Below are positions 1 to 10,700 of a stretch of DNA of 19,926 nt, piece by piece. Each line of letters opens with the position of its first letter. Positions within the stretch are counted from its first letter, which is position 1. The translations under genes and the position numbers were made by a program. The stretch comes from Gonium pectorale (Eukaryota > Chlorophyta > Chlorophyceae > Chlamydomonadales > Volvocaceae). The notes beneath the pieces were generated by a model, which saw only the letters and a program-made list of their open reading frames with translations, was not told where the DNA came from and did no database searches. The stretch covers positions 6,938 through 26,863 of the forward strand of contig LSYV01000175.1 of assembly GCA_001584585.1 (NCBI GenBank), read 5' to 3'.

Positions 1-3000
1 ACTAGGCACGCTATGCTTCGGCCACCTGGCTATGCGTAACCCTCCGCGGCCCCACAGCCCAGGCCGTCTCCGACCCCGACCGGCCCCACCTCTTGTACAC
101 CTGATGCGCCCTCCCGCTGGCCGACTCCAGCGCATCCATTGCCGAGTCAACCTGCCAGGCAGAGAGGCGGGCGAGCGTCGGTGATGCCCCTGGCTGAACT
201 GAATGCGGTCATGGCGAATGATACAGGGGGGCGCGCGGCCGCACCCCAGATCCCCGTCCCCACCCACCTGCGCCACCTTGAGCGCGGGTCGCATGCACAG
301 ATTCCAGAGCTCCGCCTGCAGCAGCAGCACCTCCTTGTGCACGCGCAACACGGCGCGGAAGTTGCTGCGGGGAGGGGAGAGTGGGAGAGAGGCGCACAGG
401 AGAGAGTGGTGGGTATGGGTGCAGGTACGGGTTTGATTGATGCCATGCGATGCCCGCGCCCGTTCAAAGCACGTCCGCAGCGGGTACTTTGTACCATGTC
501 CTCCCCTAGGCTTCCGCCCTTATAGCACCTTACCGCCGGAACTCGATGTAGGCTTGCAGGTCCATGCCGCCCTCGTTCGAGTCCTTCAGCCGCTTGCTGG
601 CCTCGTTGGTGCAAAAGATCTGCAGAGCATCAGACACCCCGCCAGGTGTCACGACACCCCGCCGGTAATCGATGCGATTGCCATCGACGCCGTGACAGGG
701 CTGGCTGCGTACTACCCCCAGCTGCATAAGCCCTGCCTTCCCAGCCCTCCCCGCGCAGCCCCAGCCCCCTGCCGGTCCTCACCTGGTACCGCTGCACCAG
801 GTTGGGCGAGTTCCGGCCCGCCAGCTGCAGCTGCGTACGCGCCCCGGGGCCGTCCCTGCGCACCTCCAGCTTGAAGTTGGCATAGCTGGGAGGAGGGCAG
901 AATAGGGGTGGTTGCCGGTTGGCGGTTTGGGCCTTGCACCGTTAGCCGTAACGGTAGCTTGACGTGCCAAGAACGACCGAAAAGGTTGCCCCGGGGTCAC
1001 AGCGCGGAGTCCCTTACATGACCCATCTCGCCAGAGGCGCTCAACCACCCCCGTTTCTTACAGTATGAACAGGTGGGGGTTGTTGGGGAAGGCCTGCATG
1101 CCGGCCTTGATGATCGTCTCGCCCAGCGCCGCGGCGTCGGGGTCGGCCAGGCCGTCCGAGTCGAACACGCGCATCACGCGGGCCAGACGCTCGACCTGTA
1201 AGGGGGCGGGGGTGGCCGGGGGCGGGGCACGGTCGGGTGGAGTGTGGGTAGGAGGTCAGGATGCGGGAGGCTGGTTGGTGACCGGCTGGTGTCCCTCCGC
1301 GGGATCACCCAGCAGGGGAGGCCGAGCACCTTTAGGGGAGTGCGGGCACCGAGTCCCAATGCGGGTCGGCCTTCACGTGCAGGTCAGGTCAGGTCAGGTC
1401 AGGTCAGGGCCCGTGGCTTGCCGCGCGAGCACGTCGATGGCCAGGCGGCCGCCCCGCCGGCCCCTTACACCGGCTTGGAGAGGCCCCGCTTGCCGGCGAA
1501 GGGAGAGCCAGTCGACAGCCACACGGGTCGGGTGGAGTCGGGTCGGATCGGTTGACGGCTTGCTTCCCGAGCTCGGGTACCTGGGGCAAGACCTATGGCC
1601 CACAAGCGCGCGCCCACACTGCACCCGTAACACACACCTCGTGCACGGACTCGAACTTGTGCAGCTTGGTAAGCTTGAGCCCGGGAGCCACGTCCGCAAA
1701 CTTGCGCGATGGTCGCATGGCCCACCAGCTGTACAGCGCCGCGAGGCCGGTGGACAGCGCGATTGCTGGGAAGACGCCGTACAGGACGTACTGCACTTGC
1801 GAAAGGGCAGCGGGATGGGGTCCTTACGTTTCTGTGGGTCGGGATGGGGCAGTGCAGTGTCCATCCTGTCGCGGCCCCGGCCCCGGTCCCGGCCCCAGCG
1901 CAAACCATGCCTACTTGCCGTCAGACAACAAGTTCCGGCGACGGGCTCCCGTTGGGCCCCGCGGCAAGCGGCCAGCGCCCGCCCGTCCGGCCGGCCGCCC
2001 TCCCTCCCTCTACGGCTCAAATCCGCCGCATCGGAATCAATCAACCCAACCAGCATGACGAAGCGGTCACACCCACCCGGGTCATGTTGGTCCGGTGCTC
2101 CAAGCTCTGGTTTCCACTCCATTCCAGGCCCGCCAGCAGCGCGCACGGCACCATGATGCCGCCCCACAGGCCCGTCCAGACGGCGTTTGTGGTGCGCCGG
2201 TAAAAGGGCATCTGAGGGCGCGCGTGAACGGGGATCCCTCACTGCCAAGGCGAGCCAAGGCATCACGCGTGAGTAAACTTAAGCTTGGGGGTAGGGTTCG
2301 CGGGGCATTGATGAGGGCGGCCGTTACGGCTCCGCCTCCCTCCGGCAGTGTGCCCCGCGCTACCCTCCTTCCCTCTCTCCCGGCCCCCCAGCCGGGAGGA
2401 GCAGCTCCCTTCCCTCCTTCCCGCGCGGCTGACCTCGAGACTTGGGACCAATCACTGCAGTCCACACCATCCTTACCCAGGAGCCCCCGCCCCACCACGC
2501 CCAGCCCCCAAGGCCCCACCGTGCGCAGGTTCCAATACAAGATGGCGGCCACAGAGAGCAGCATGCCGATCACCTGCAAGCGGGGGGCCGCGGGGCCACG
2601 GGCGCACCTTGCATTTGGCCCGGCATCAAACCGGCGCAGGGGACCGCAGCGCGGCACGGTCGGTTTACAGGCGCTGGCCGCTGTGTGGCATTGAAGATGA
2701 CGCAGGCGTGCCCGGCGGCAGGGGCGGCAGGGCTGAGGCGGCGCGCCAGGCTGGCGGGCGAACCCGGCCGGGTCGCCAGGGGAGCCACCTCGCCTGCCGA
2801 CATCGCGCATCACCCCACTTGAAGCGCCCGTACGGCACTTGCGGAATGCTGCGCGCAACGTGCTCCCAGCCTGTCCGTTTACGCTTCACGCTGCCTTCAT
2901 GAGCAGCCTGCGCCCCCCCCCCCTGGCCGGGGCCTCGCGGCGTGAGCGTGCCACCGGCTCCTTGGCCCGCTGTCGCCCCCATTCCTCGGGCTGCCTTACT

Positions 3001-5725
3001 CGCCTCAGGCCGCCAAACCGCTGCTCCTTCCCGGCCACACGTCACCTGCCCGACGGCCATCGCTCACCTGCAGCCTGGGGTTGGCGGTGAGTGTGTCCGA
3101 GCACACGATGTAGACGGCCTTGGCTACCAGAATCTGGAGCCGGGTGTATGCTGCAGGAGGGGTGCGGGAACGCGCAGGCAGGTGGGAGGTGAGCCGGCAG
3201 GCGGGGCTCTGTGGACATGCTTTTCAAAGGGAGGGTTTTGGATTCTGGGTGAGGAAGTCACAGCCGGTCACAGCCGGTCACCTGCTCCCGAATCTGCCGA
3301 CTGCCGTATTTTGTGTAGGGACCGAGCCGGCCACCCTCCGCGCCCAGATTCGCCGCTAACACCGCCTGACTGCCTGCCACTGACCAGGAAATGCCGAGAC
3401 GCTCCCAGCACCCCAACCCGCTTTCTGTCCAGTTGCAAGAGCACAATCAAAGATATCCCATGAGCTCAAACTCTGGATTACAATTGTGCACCACCCGCTC
3501 ACCCGCTGGGCTGGCCAGGTAGCCCTGCGACACGGGGTTGAGGTCGCTGGAGGCCACCACCAGCAGCGCCGTCACCGCCAGAAACAGGGCGGCGCTGGCC
3601 AGTCCGGCCAGCATGTGAAGCAGGTGGGGCATGCGCAGGCAATCTGGGGCGCCGGCGGATGTGGAGGGAAGGGGAACCGGAGGTGGAAGAAAGCTTTTAG
3701 CACACGTAGCCGCCTCACGTGTGCCCCATTTCCGCCCATTCCGCCGTCGTCCTCACCTGCCCGCCCCCATTTCCCAACCTGCGACCTCCCTACTCACGAA
3801 CTCCTTCGAAGTACATGTGCGGCTTGCCAGGCGCCCCAAAGTTGCAGTCAGCCATAAACACGAAGAAATCTGGAGGGAGATAGGGGGCGAGGAAAGAGTC
3901 CGCACTTGGTATCCAAGGCAGTATTGGAAGGAGGGCGGAGCAGCACGGTTTGAGCACGTGTCTCTTCCATGAGCAGTACCAGGCCTGAAAGATGATTGAC
4001 TCCGCCCTTCCATACCGCTCACTCCCATCGCCCCGCATGCCGCCCGCCTCAGCGCCCCGCTAATCCCTCCTCCTTCAACAGCGCACGTCAAAGCGCGCAC
4101 ACACGGCCCCCATCGTACCGTCACCGGCCCTGCGCGTCTAATCGAGGCTGCACCCACCAAAGAAGGACACGTAGCACATGCTGTACGGTGGGGCGCAGAC
4201 CGGGGGGCGTGCGGAGGGTAGAGGGTGAGATAACATGAGCTTCGCAGTAGCCAACAGCAGTTCGGGTGGAGATATGGAGCAGGGCGGGCGGCAAGGACAT
4301 GCAACAGCACAGCCCCAGGGAGAATCCACGCACTGCCCTCACAATATGCTGTGTGCGCGCTGTACTCACACAAATATGACGTCGTACATAATATGCAGGA
4401 AAGTCGCGGCGCTCCGCAGCCACTTTGATTGCTCCTGCTTTCGCATCGCCAGCGTCAGCCAGGCCAGGCCGATCACGGACAGCAGTACGGCGAACGCCAT
4501 GCCGTACATGACCGTAACTGCACCGTGCGGACAGGATTTGGGCGGGTGTTGGGGAGCTGCTCTGCGCATGTTCTAACTGGGGGATGGGTATTGTTGCACA
4601 CATAGCGAAAGAGTGCTTGACTAGTTACGTGGTACTCAAACCTGTAGCTCGCCCCTCGCCCCTCACCCCCCCTGTCCGCACGCACCGTACGTGGTGTAGC
4701 CGTATATCCTCATGATGGGTGACCGCCACACGGTCCAACGCACGACCTGCCAGACGGGCGACGACACGTCGATGTTCCAGGCGTCGAAGGACGGGTTGAA
4801 GGCCACGATAAAGTTCATCTGCGGCGGGCAGGGTTGGAGGACAGAGGGGCAGAGCGGAAATGTGGGGAGCCAGGTTTGCCAGAGGCGTGCGCGGCATGGC
4901 TGGGGGCTTCCGGGCTTGAGCGCTGACGAGGCAGCCACACCAGCCCAGCATCAGCATCTCCGTCCAGCCTCCCCGCCGCCACCCAACTACCTTTCTGCTG
5001 CCAGGCCCCTTGCTCCCTCCCCCTTCCTTGCCGCCCCTGCCGGGCCGCCTCACCAGGAACTCGAGCACCATTCTCAGCACCGCGAACTTCCATTGGGCCA
5101 GAGCCGACTGACGGACCAGCGTGTACATGCCTGATAGAGAGGGAGAGCGGGGTTGCAGTGCGGAAGGGGCGAGTGGAGGGCCTGTCGCCCGATGCCTGGA
5201 AGGGGTGCCGGGCTCAGCACTCAGCAGCCAACGTAAGGGGGTGACAACGGTTTGTTAACTTTACGGGAGGCGCTGCTCTCTTGGGACCTGGCGCAAATGC
5301 GACCAAAAGGCCCTCCCCGGCCCAAGCTATCCCGGATCCCTGCTTTTATGCTTACATGCGAACACCCCTTCCTGGAAATTTTTCTTCTGCTCAAGCAGGT
5401 CCGTCTCTTCACGGTTGTTGCCCTGGTTACCCACGAGGTGACTATGGGAGGGGCACGACGGAGGGCGCGTTTGGAGCGTTAGGCCAAAGGAACGGTAAGC
5501 ACGCGGCTCACGATGCGCGCATTGCGGGTGCTGTGGGTATGAGAGTGGTGTTACGGGTACGCTCGGACATGCATCGGCCCGACGGCAACGGCATGACCCC
5601 CGACTCAACCGCTTCTTTAGAAACTTGGAGTCGGAATGCTGCGAAGACGTCTCGCTTAGGCCGCCGCTGGTCCCGCTGTTCCCACTTCGAACACTCCCGG
5701 TGTCTCCATCTTCCGTAGGCGGCAT
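1..5725 (-). CDS. TmcB-like multi-pass membrane protein, N-terminal part (gene continues past left edge)
   Basis: Sixteen exons (minus strand): 5356-5725, 5054-5130, 4686-4818, 4370-4517, 4158-4180, 3798-3869, 3503-3643, 3068-3150, 2520-2573, 2077-2211, 1638-1790, 1062-1195, 783-885, 534-619, 268-364, 90-151. Most introns begin GTGAG/GTGNG/GTAAG and end CAG, and all phases agree, giving about 623 residues. The start is the ATG at 5723-5725, followed by a Ser/Gly-rich head (SSQHSDSKFLKK). Hydrophobic segments lie at about residues 138-158, 196-216, 232-262, 284-304, 327-340, 350-365, 377-395 and 413-435. Next come FNPSFDAWNIDVSSPVW, GVHCLRMPHLLHM (joined across a splice) and a helical repeat region with NPHLFILLYANF and RTQLQLAGRNSPNLVQRYQ. 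These blocks match, from memory, the TmcB/TmcC family (Dictyostelium tiny macrocysts B), which is large in volvocine algae and often followed by PAS or cyclase domains. The C-terminal part lies outside the window, so the output domain is unknown. The first exon is the weakest: residues about 43-100 may be an unspliced intron. Confidence 0.85.
1381..1408. repeat. AGGTC pentamer tandem repeat
   Basis: Five perfect copies of AGGTC followed by a partial copy, inside the 442-nt intron between the exons ending at 1638 and starting at 1195 of the TmcB-like gene. It is a short microsatellite with no coding consequence that I can see. Confidence 0.95.
3258..3281. repeat. 10-bp tandem repeat (TCACAGCCGG)
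   Basis: Two perfect copies and a partial third copy of TCACAGCCGG, in the intron between the exons at 3503-3643 and 3068-3150 of the TmcB-like gene. Confidence 0.9.
4158..4180 (-). other. 23-nt micro-exon of the TmcB-like gene
   Basis: This exon sits between an acceptor ending ACAG and a donor GTGGGT. It contributes one base, seven codons and one base, restoring the frame between the exon ending at 4370 and the exon starting at 3869. The joined peptide across the three exons reads DVIFVMCYVSFFGDFFVFMA, a continuous hydrophobic stretch, which supports the exon being real. Skipping it would shift the frame. Confidence 0.75.
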
Positions 5726-6853
5726 CCTGTCGAACGCCACTGGGCTGTGTCAAAAATTAAACCCTAAAGGAAGACGATTAGCTTGCAACCATTGAACAGG
5801 AAGACGCCTGCAGCAGGCAGCAGGCAGCGCTGAACGCTCAGAGGGGGGTCTTCGGGGTCTGACGAAGAAGTTATTTTATACATTGCAATTACTGGATAGC
5901 GGGCACTGTTGTTATGCTTATGTAAGACGGCAGCATGGTACCTATGCTATGAAGTACCTTGAAGTACCTTCCGCAATCCTTGCAGCCTGGCGGTCGGCAG
6001 CAAAATGAGATAATATTTATCCTCTGTCTAATTGCAGCATGTTGTTTTGATCTCAGTCAGACCGTTGAATCACAGGTCTGACGCGCGGTGGTCGCCGGAA
6101 CGAGGTGGCCGGGCCTCTAGCCCTGGCTCCGGTATCATCTAATAACGTAATTGGACCTATATTAGGAACATTGACTGTCTTTGGGAATAACGTGTGTCGG
6201 TTACAGACCCGTGGGACATGGCGTCGACCTGCAACGTGGTAGGACAATAGCACACGCTCCGGTTGGTGCTATATATACCGCATAAATCGCCTCGCATACT
6301 TTGCTTAATCCCTTACAAGGCGGCGTAGAAAGCCGTAAACGGATCTCAACGGTCATGCAACGCCGCCAACGAGCTCACTTCCGTGATGCTCGGACGGCTG
6401 CGGTGTGACCTCCACTCAAAGAGCTGTCCATGGTGCTGTCATTAGTCCCGTATATATCAAGAACTTGCCGACATGCTATGGCATGGGTGCATATACACCG
6501 TATGCACAGTTTGCCCCCTCCCTGGGCTGTGCCGTAGCCCACATACAACGGTCACGCTATGGAACGCGCATGCAATTGTCCGGATCGCGAGGCCTGGGGT
6601 TCAAACCATGAAGAGGGGGGTTCCTGGGTTCGCATGGCGGGGGCGATGCTCCATACGAAGTGTGGTTCCCCAAGCGCAGCAAGGTGACGGATCCCGACAT
6701 TTCCCGACTCAGGACGATAGCAGAAGATTGCGAGTAAGCATAGCTCACCCCGGCGGGTGTCACGTCACTTTATGTAGTTTGATTGCTTTTAACCAACGGC
6801 AAAGCAAACCTTTTTCGCCACGATACACCAATGCACACAGCATGTCCATGCCA

Positions 6854-6922
6854 AGTGTCTTTAAGACACTGGTTACCAGTAACCACTGGTCACCAACAAA
6901 TCCCGTTTCGGACACTGGTTAC
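6854..6922. repeat. Cluster of nested short palindromes
   Basis: Within 70 bp there are several perfect inverted repeats: AGTGTCTT-T-AAGACACT at 6854-6870, ACTGGT-T-ACCAGT at 6868-6880, TGGTTAC-CA-GTAACCA at 6870-6885 and ACCAGT-AACC-ACTGGT at 6875-6890. The 12-mer GACACTGGTTAC at 6865-6876 is repeated directly at 6911-6922. The arms overlap, so alternative hairpins compete. It lies about 890 bp past the STIL-like stop and about 1.1 kb upstream of the TmcB-like start. The function is not known. Confidence 0.9.
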
Positions 6923-7632
6923 TTTCGTGTTTTGGGGCCATGGCAATGTTATCACTGTGCCAAATCCCCCCAAAGTAGCCAAGCTTAGGCGACGCCGACC
7001 GGAGGCCGGCTGGCAACGGAGGGAAAGTAGAAGAAAATGGAGTTTTGACACCCGACTTTTCCGCTCTACTAGAAACGTCGCACCTGGGGTGTGTAATGAC
7101 ACGTCACGAAGTGTGAGTCGGCCCACCCTTCTCTGTTTCATTTACTTTGAGACTGCAGGCCCCCGCGCCCTCCTTTGGCTGCATCCCTTGTCGCTTGATC
7201 GCCAGACCGAGAATGCAGGCTCAGCGCACTGATGACAACAACAGAAACACACTTTTATATGCTTGGAGTTCCCTACGCACACAGCAGGAAACGCTCACGC
7301 TCCCGCCAAGCCCGCCCCACGGGCAACGCCGTACCTCCGGGTTGCATGCAAATTGAGGCCATTCTCTCAATGTCCAGTTATTGCGTACTTGTAATTGTGC
7401 CCTATAGCTATGACGCGTTGACGCCTAACACCCCACATGGCACGCTGGGCATGGCAGCAGAGCAGCAGGCTGCCCATTTGCTCTGTCTGCAGCTGAAAAT
7501 AATTCGTGAAGGTTACAGACCCGTTGGTCATGCTGGCGTGGACCAACACAACCTAAACTCTGCGGCTCCGTGGATCAAAGCGGTTCTCCCTCTGAACCGG
7601 TGTTGTGGCAACCAATGCACAAACGCTTCCTG

Positions 7633-7637
7633 TTACA
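7633..7637 (-). terminator. Candidate poly(A) signal TGTAA for the STIL-like gene
   Basis: The minus strand reads TGTAA, the usual volvocine polyadenylation signal, about 120 nt downstream of the STIL-like stop codon. A second TGTAA on the same strand lies near 7513-7517. Either could be used, and pentamers of this kind also occur by chance. Confidence 0.4.
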
Positions 7638-7756
7638 GCAAACCCAGTCTTCCCTTCAAACAGAATGTAAACGGCGCTCGGCAGGTCCGCCTTCGCACTT
7701 CCGCTCCGCCCGTGCGGCCCTCCAAGGACCTCAACCTACGCCGCCTCACGGACAGC

Positions 7757-10700
7757 TCAAAGCCCGCGTATCCCATACTTCTGCATCAGCAGCGCCTCCG
7801 ATTCGGAGTCGCTGCTGTCGCTGTCATCCTCCAGCGGCACGTACTGCACCCGGACCAGACCGCCGGGGTTGAGGCCAACTGCGTGGCCACGGCCCAGGGA
7901 CTGGCACTGCGGCCCTGTTGTCGCCACCGGTGATGAAGGGGAGCTGAGCGCTGCGCCGCGGCTCATGCAGCTTAAGCGCTGCATCTCGGCACGAGGCCCC
8001 ACCTCGGGTGCTGTTGTTCGGTCCACCACCGGAGCCGTCACATGCGCGGGTCCAGGCGCCGGCAGACCGAGGTTGCTGGCGGACGTGAGCTGGCCGACTG
8101 GCCCCTGGTTGCCTGCGGTATGAGCGTGGTGGCTAAGCGTTAATGCTCGACGACGGTTCCTGAACGGCAACAAACATTGCCCGCACATTGGGGGCGTGGA
8201 GTCAGGAGGCGACATACGGCGCGATGAACCGCTCGCCAGTGGGTGCCGCGACGCTGCTGGGTTCTGGCCGTGAGCCATACATGCAGCCACCGGGCACCCT
8301 CTGACCCCCGCAAGCCCAACTCGCTACGACCCACAAGTTCAGAAGCTCACTGTCAATACCCGGCGTTGCCGGTCCTTGAAACGGCCCTCTGCATCCCCCT
8401 CCCGCCATCGTGCCCTTCACCCGTATACCTTTGTCTGAGGTCATTGATGTCACGCTGTCGCTATCCACATCCTCATCGCTGCTACTGCTACTGCCTCGCC
8501 GCCGCCAGCCGCGGCGCGCAGCACTGCCGGACGCCCAACTGCGGCGTGTGGAGACAGACGACAGGGCCGGGCCGGGAGGCAACGAAAGCGGCGCTGCTGG
8601 AAGGCAGGTGGAGCTACTCTGTTGTCCCATGTCGGGTGTACCGCCCCCGCTGCTGCCAAGCGGCTGCCCGTACTCAGACGCGGCAAGGATAGTTGGGCCT
8701 CTGTCCGCCCCCGCCTCAATCCCCGCTGCGCCGCCGTTGTGCAGTCGCCCATCAAGCATCCCGGAATCGTTCCAGGAATCGGATCCTGCAGGCGCGCTGG
8801 GAGTATGGGCCCCACCGGTCGTCGTGCCGCCGCCACTGGCACGATCTTTGCCGCTGCTGTGACCCGCTACGGCAGGTGGCGGTGCGGGAGGGTGGCCTTG
8901 CGCCGGTGGCGCCGCGGCACTTGCCTGCCTGGCGCTCTGATCTGTGTATGACATGTACGATGCCATGGAGCTCCTCAGAGAGGCCATGCTCCACAAGTCA
9001 CTGCCCCGATCGGAAGCCGCCGACACGGACATGTGTTCCAAGCTCTCCCGGGCAAGAAATCCAGAGGCTGGCCTCTCGGGCGCTGACTGGTATGATGGTG
9101 CTGCAAGCGCGTGGTGCGTCTGTGGCGAGGCCGAGAATGGCACATGCTGCAGGGAGGGCGCAGCGGCGACAGCTTCTGCCGGTATGAGGAGCCCCGGGTG
9201 GACCGGACATGGGTTGGCGCCCGCGCCGCTGGGGCATGCCGAGTGCTGCTGCGGCAGTTGCAGACGCTGCTGCTGTTCATGCCCCCCGCTGCTCCATGTG
9301 TCGCCGCCGCTGCCGCCAGCTTGCACCGCCTTCGCAGCCACGACCGCTTCACTACGTACCAGTTGCTCCTGCAGCCGTGCTATCTGCGCGGGGTCAAGAG
9401 TGTGGTTTTAGCAGAGGCCGTTTGGGAGGGCAACAGTCCGCTTGCCGTACCTTCCGTTACTGCAAAAAAAAGTTTGGGAGGGCAACAGTCCGCCTGCCTT
9501 ATCTTCCGTTACTGCAAACCAAGGAACCAGTGGCCTTCACTCAAAGCCCGGTGGCTCGCACCTGCCTCCGGAGCTCCAGCACCATCTGCCGGAGCAGCGC
9601 CGGCTCCCAGGGCAGCCCGGCAACCTCCGCATCAACATCGGCGTCCGCACCAATAGATCCAGGCCGCGCCTCAGCCGCCGGCCGTGGCGGCGCCGCTGCG
9701 CCCCTAACCTCCGCATCACTGAAGGGCGACGTTTGCTCCAGCGGCAGCTGTTCTCTGTGTTGCGCGCACCATTGCTCCTGGGAGTGCCGTCGCTGTGATA
9801 AGGAGTGCGAACGGGAAAGGTCGCCCGGCTCCGGGAATGCTGCTGCTTGTTGTGGATCGTGCGGCCCGCCAGCGTGTGGAGGCAGCAGCTGCTGGGCACC
9901 TGTGGCGGGGCGTTCCGAGGGCTGGCCGGCCGCAACTACATGCGGTCGCGGTTGCTGCGGCTGGCAGGGTTGCAGCCCCTGGGGTTCTGCGGGCTGGCGA
10001 TGCGTCTGCGGAGGATTAACGGCTGCTGCGGCTGGAGCGGAATCGCCCATGATTGCAGCCGCGGTGCTGTCCCGCAGCCACTGATCCAGACTCTGGCTTG
10101 TGACCGGCGGACCCGAGTTGCTGCCGTAGTGTCCAGCTCTTCCCCGCCCGCCCAGCTGTAATGCAGCGCCGGGCGTCCGCACGGCGCCGTTGTGGGACTC
10201 CTCCCAATCAGCTAATGTCCGCGCCGCGCGATGTGCTGGCGCACTAGCCTCCCGGCTTCCAGCTGCCTCGGAAACCGTGCTTTGATGCCCCGAGCCAGCC
10301 ACCGCTGTCGGCGGCGCAATGATGGTGCGGTACTGGAGCCTGCGAAGCGGCAAATGGGTGGAAGTATGCTCTTGAGGGCGGAAGACATGCCAAGCATGCC
10401 GGGACAGACGTCGCTGTGCCATACCGGCCTTCCCTTGTACATGCGATGTATGTGCCCGCGGGAGTACCTGGGGTCGCGTGGAACGTCCGAAGCGCTCCCT
10501 GTGACTCCGCTGCCACCACGTTCGTCACCGCCGCTCAGCTGGCGGGCCCCATTGCCCACGTCTCCGCCGTTGAAAAGACCCGGTCTGCAGGCCCGCGAAA
10601 CCGGGGTTTGGGGAAGATGTAGGGCAGGGTGACCAGGAGGTATCTGCCCTTGACTTTTCTACTTGCTCGGGGCCCCATGATGACAAATATGGGCGTCCCA

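Larger units (their letters stand above)
5726..7756. other. Intergenic: upstream region of the TmcB-like gene and 3' flank of the STIL-like gene
   Basis: No convincing gene lies here. The part near 5726 should hold the 5' UTR and promoter of the minus-strand TmcB-like gene; the part near 7756 should hold the 3' UTR of the STIL-like gene. Composition is more AT-rich than the exons, for example around 5871-5890 and 6007-6020. A TATATATA run lies at 6270-6277, but its distance from the start at 5725 makes a TATA role unproven. CACGTCAC (an ACGT-core, bZIP-like motif) occurs twice, at 6761-6768 and 7100-7107. A 10-bp direct repeat, GAAGTACCTT twice, lies at 5951-5970. A palindrome cluster at 6854-6922 is listed separately. 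Plus-strand frames of 60-230 codons exist but show no recognisable domain. Confidence 0.7.

Noticed and set aside
1065..2156. Plus-strand open frame of 363 codons
   Set aside because: It is a GC-driven shadow antisense to three TmcB-like exons, contains the AGGTC repeat as coding sequence, and shows no domain.
1394..2266. Minus-strand open frame of 290 codons across the TmcB-like gene
   Set aside because: It overlaps the TmcB-like exons at 2077-2211 and 1638-1790 mostly in the wrong frame, and runs through introns with clear splice sites. The in-phase exon chain gives family-like membrane sequence while this frame is Arg/Pro-rich noise.
6580..6615. tRNA-like B-box sequence GGTTCAAACC
   Set aside because: No A box, anticodon arm or acceptor stem could be placed around it, so there is no tRNA gene.
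6199..7524. GGTTACAGACCCGT found at both 6199-6212 and 7511-7524
   Set aside because: A single shared 14-mer is expected about once by chance in a window of this size, and the flanks do not match.
7232..7933. Plus-strand open frame of 233 codons starting with ATG, antisense to the 3' end of the STIL-like gene
   Set aside because: It has no recognisable domain, overlaps the well-supported last STIL-like exon on the opposite strand, and a frame of this length is not surprising in 20 kb of GC-rich DNA.
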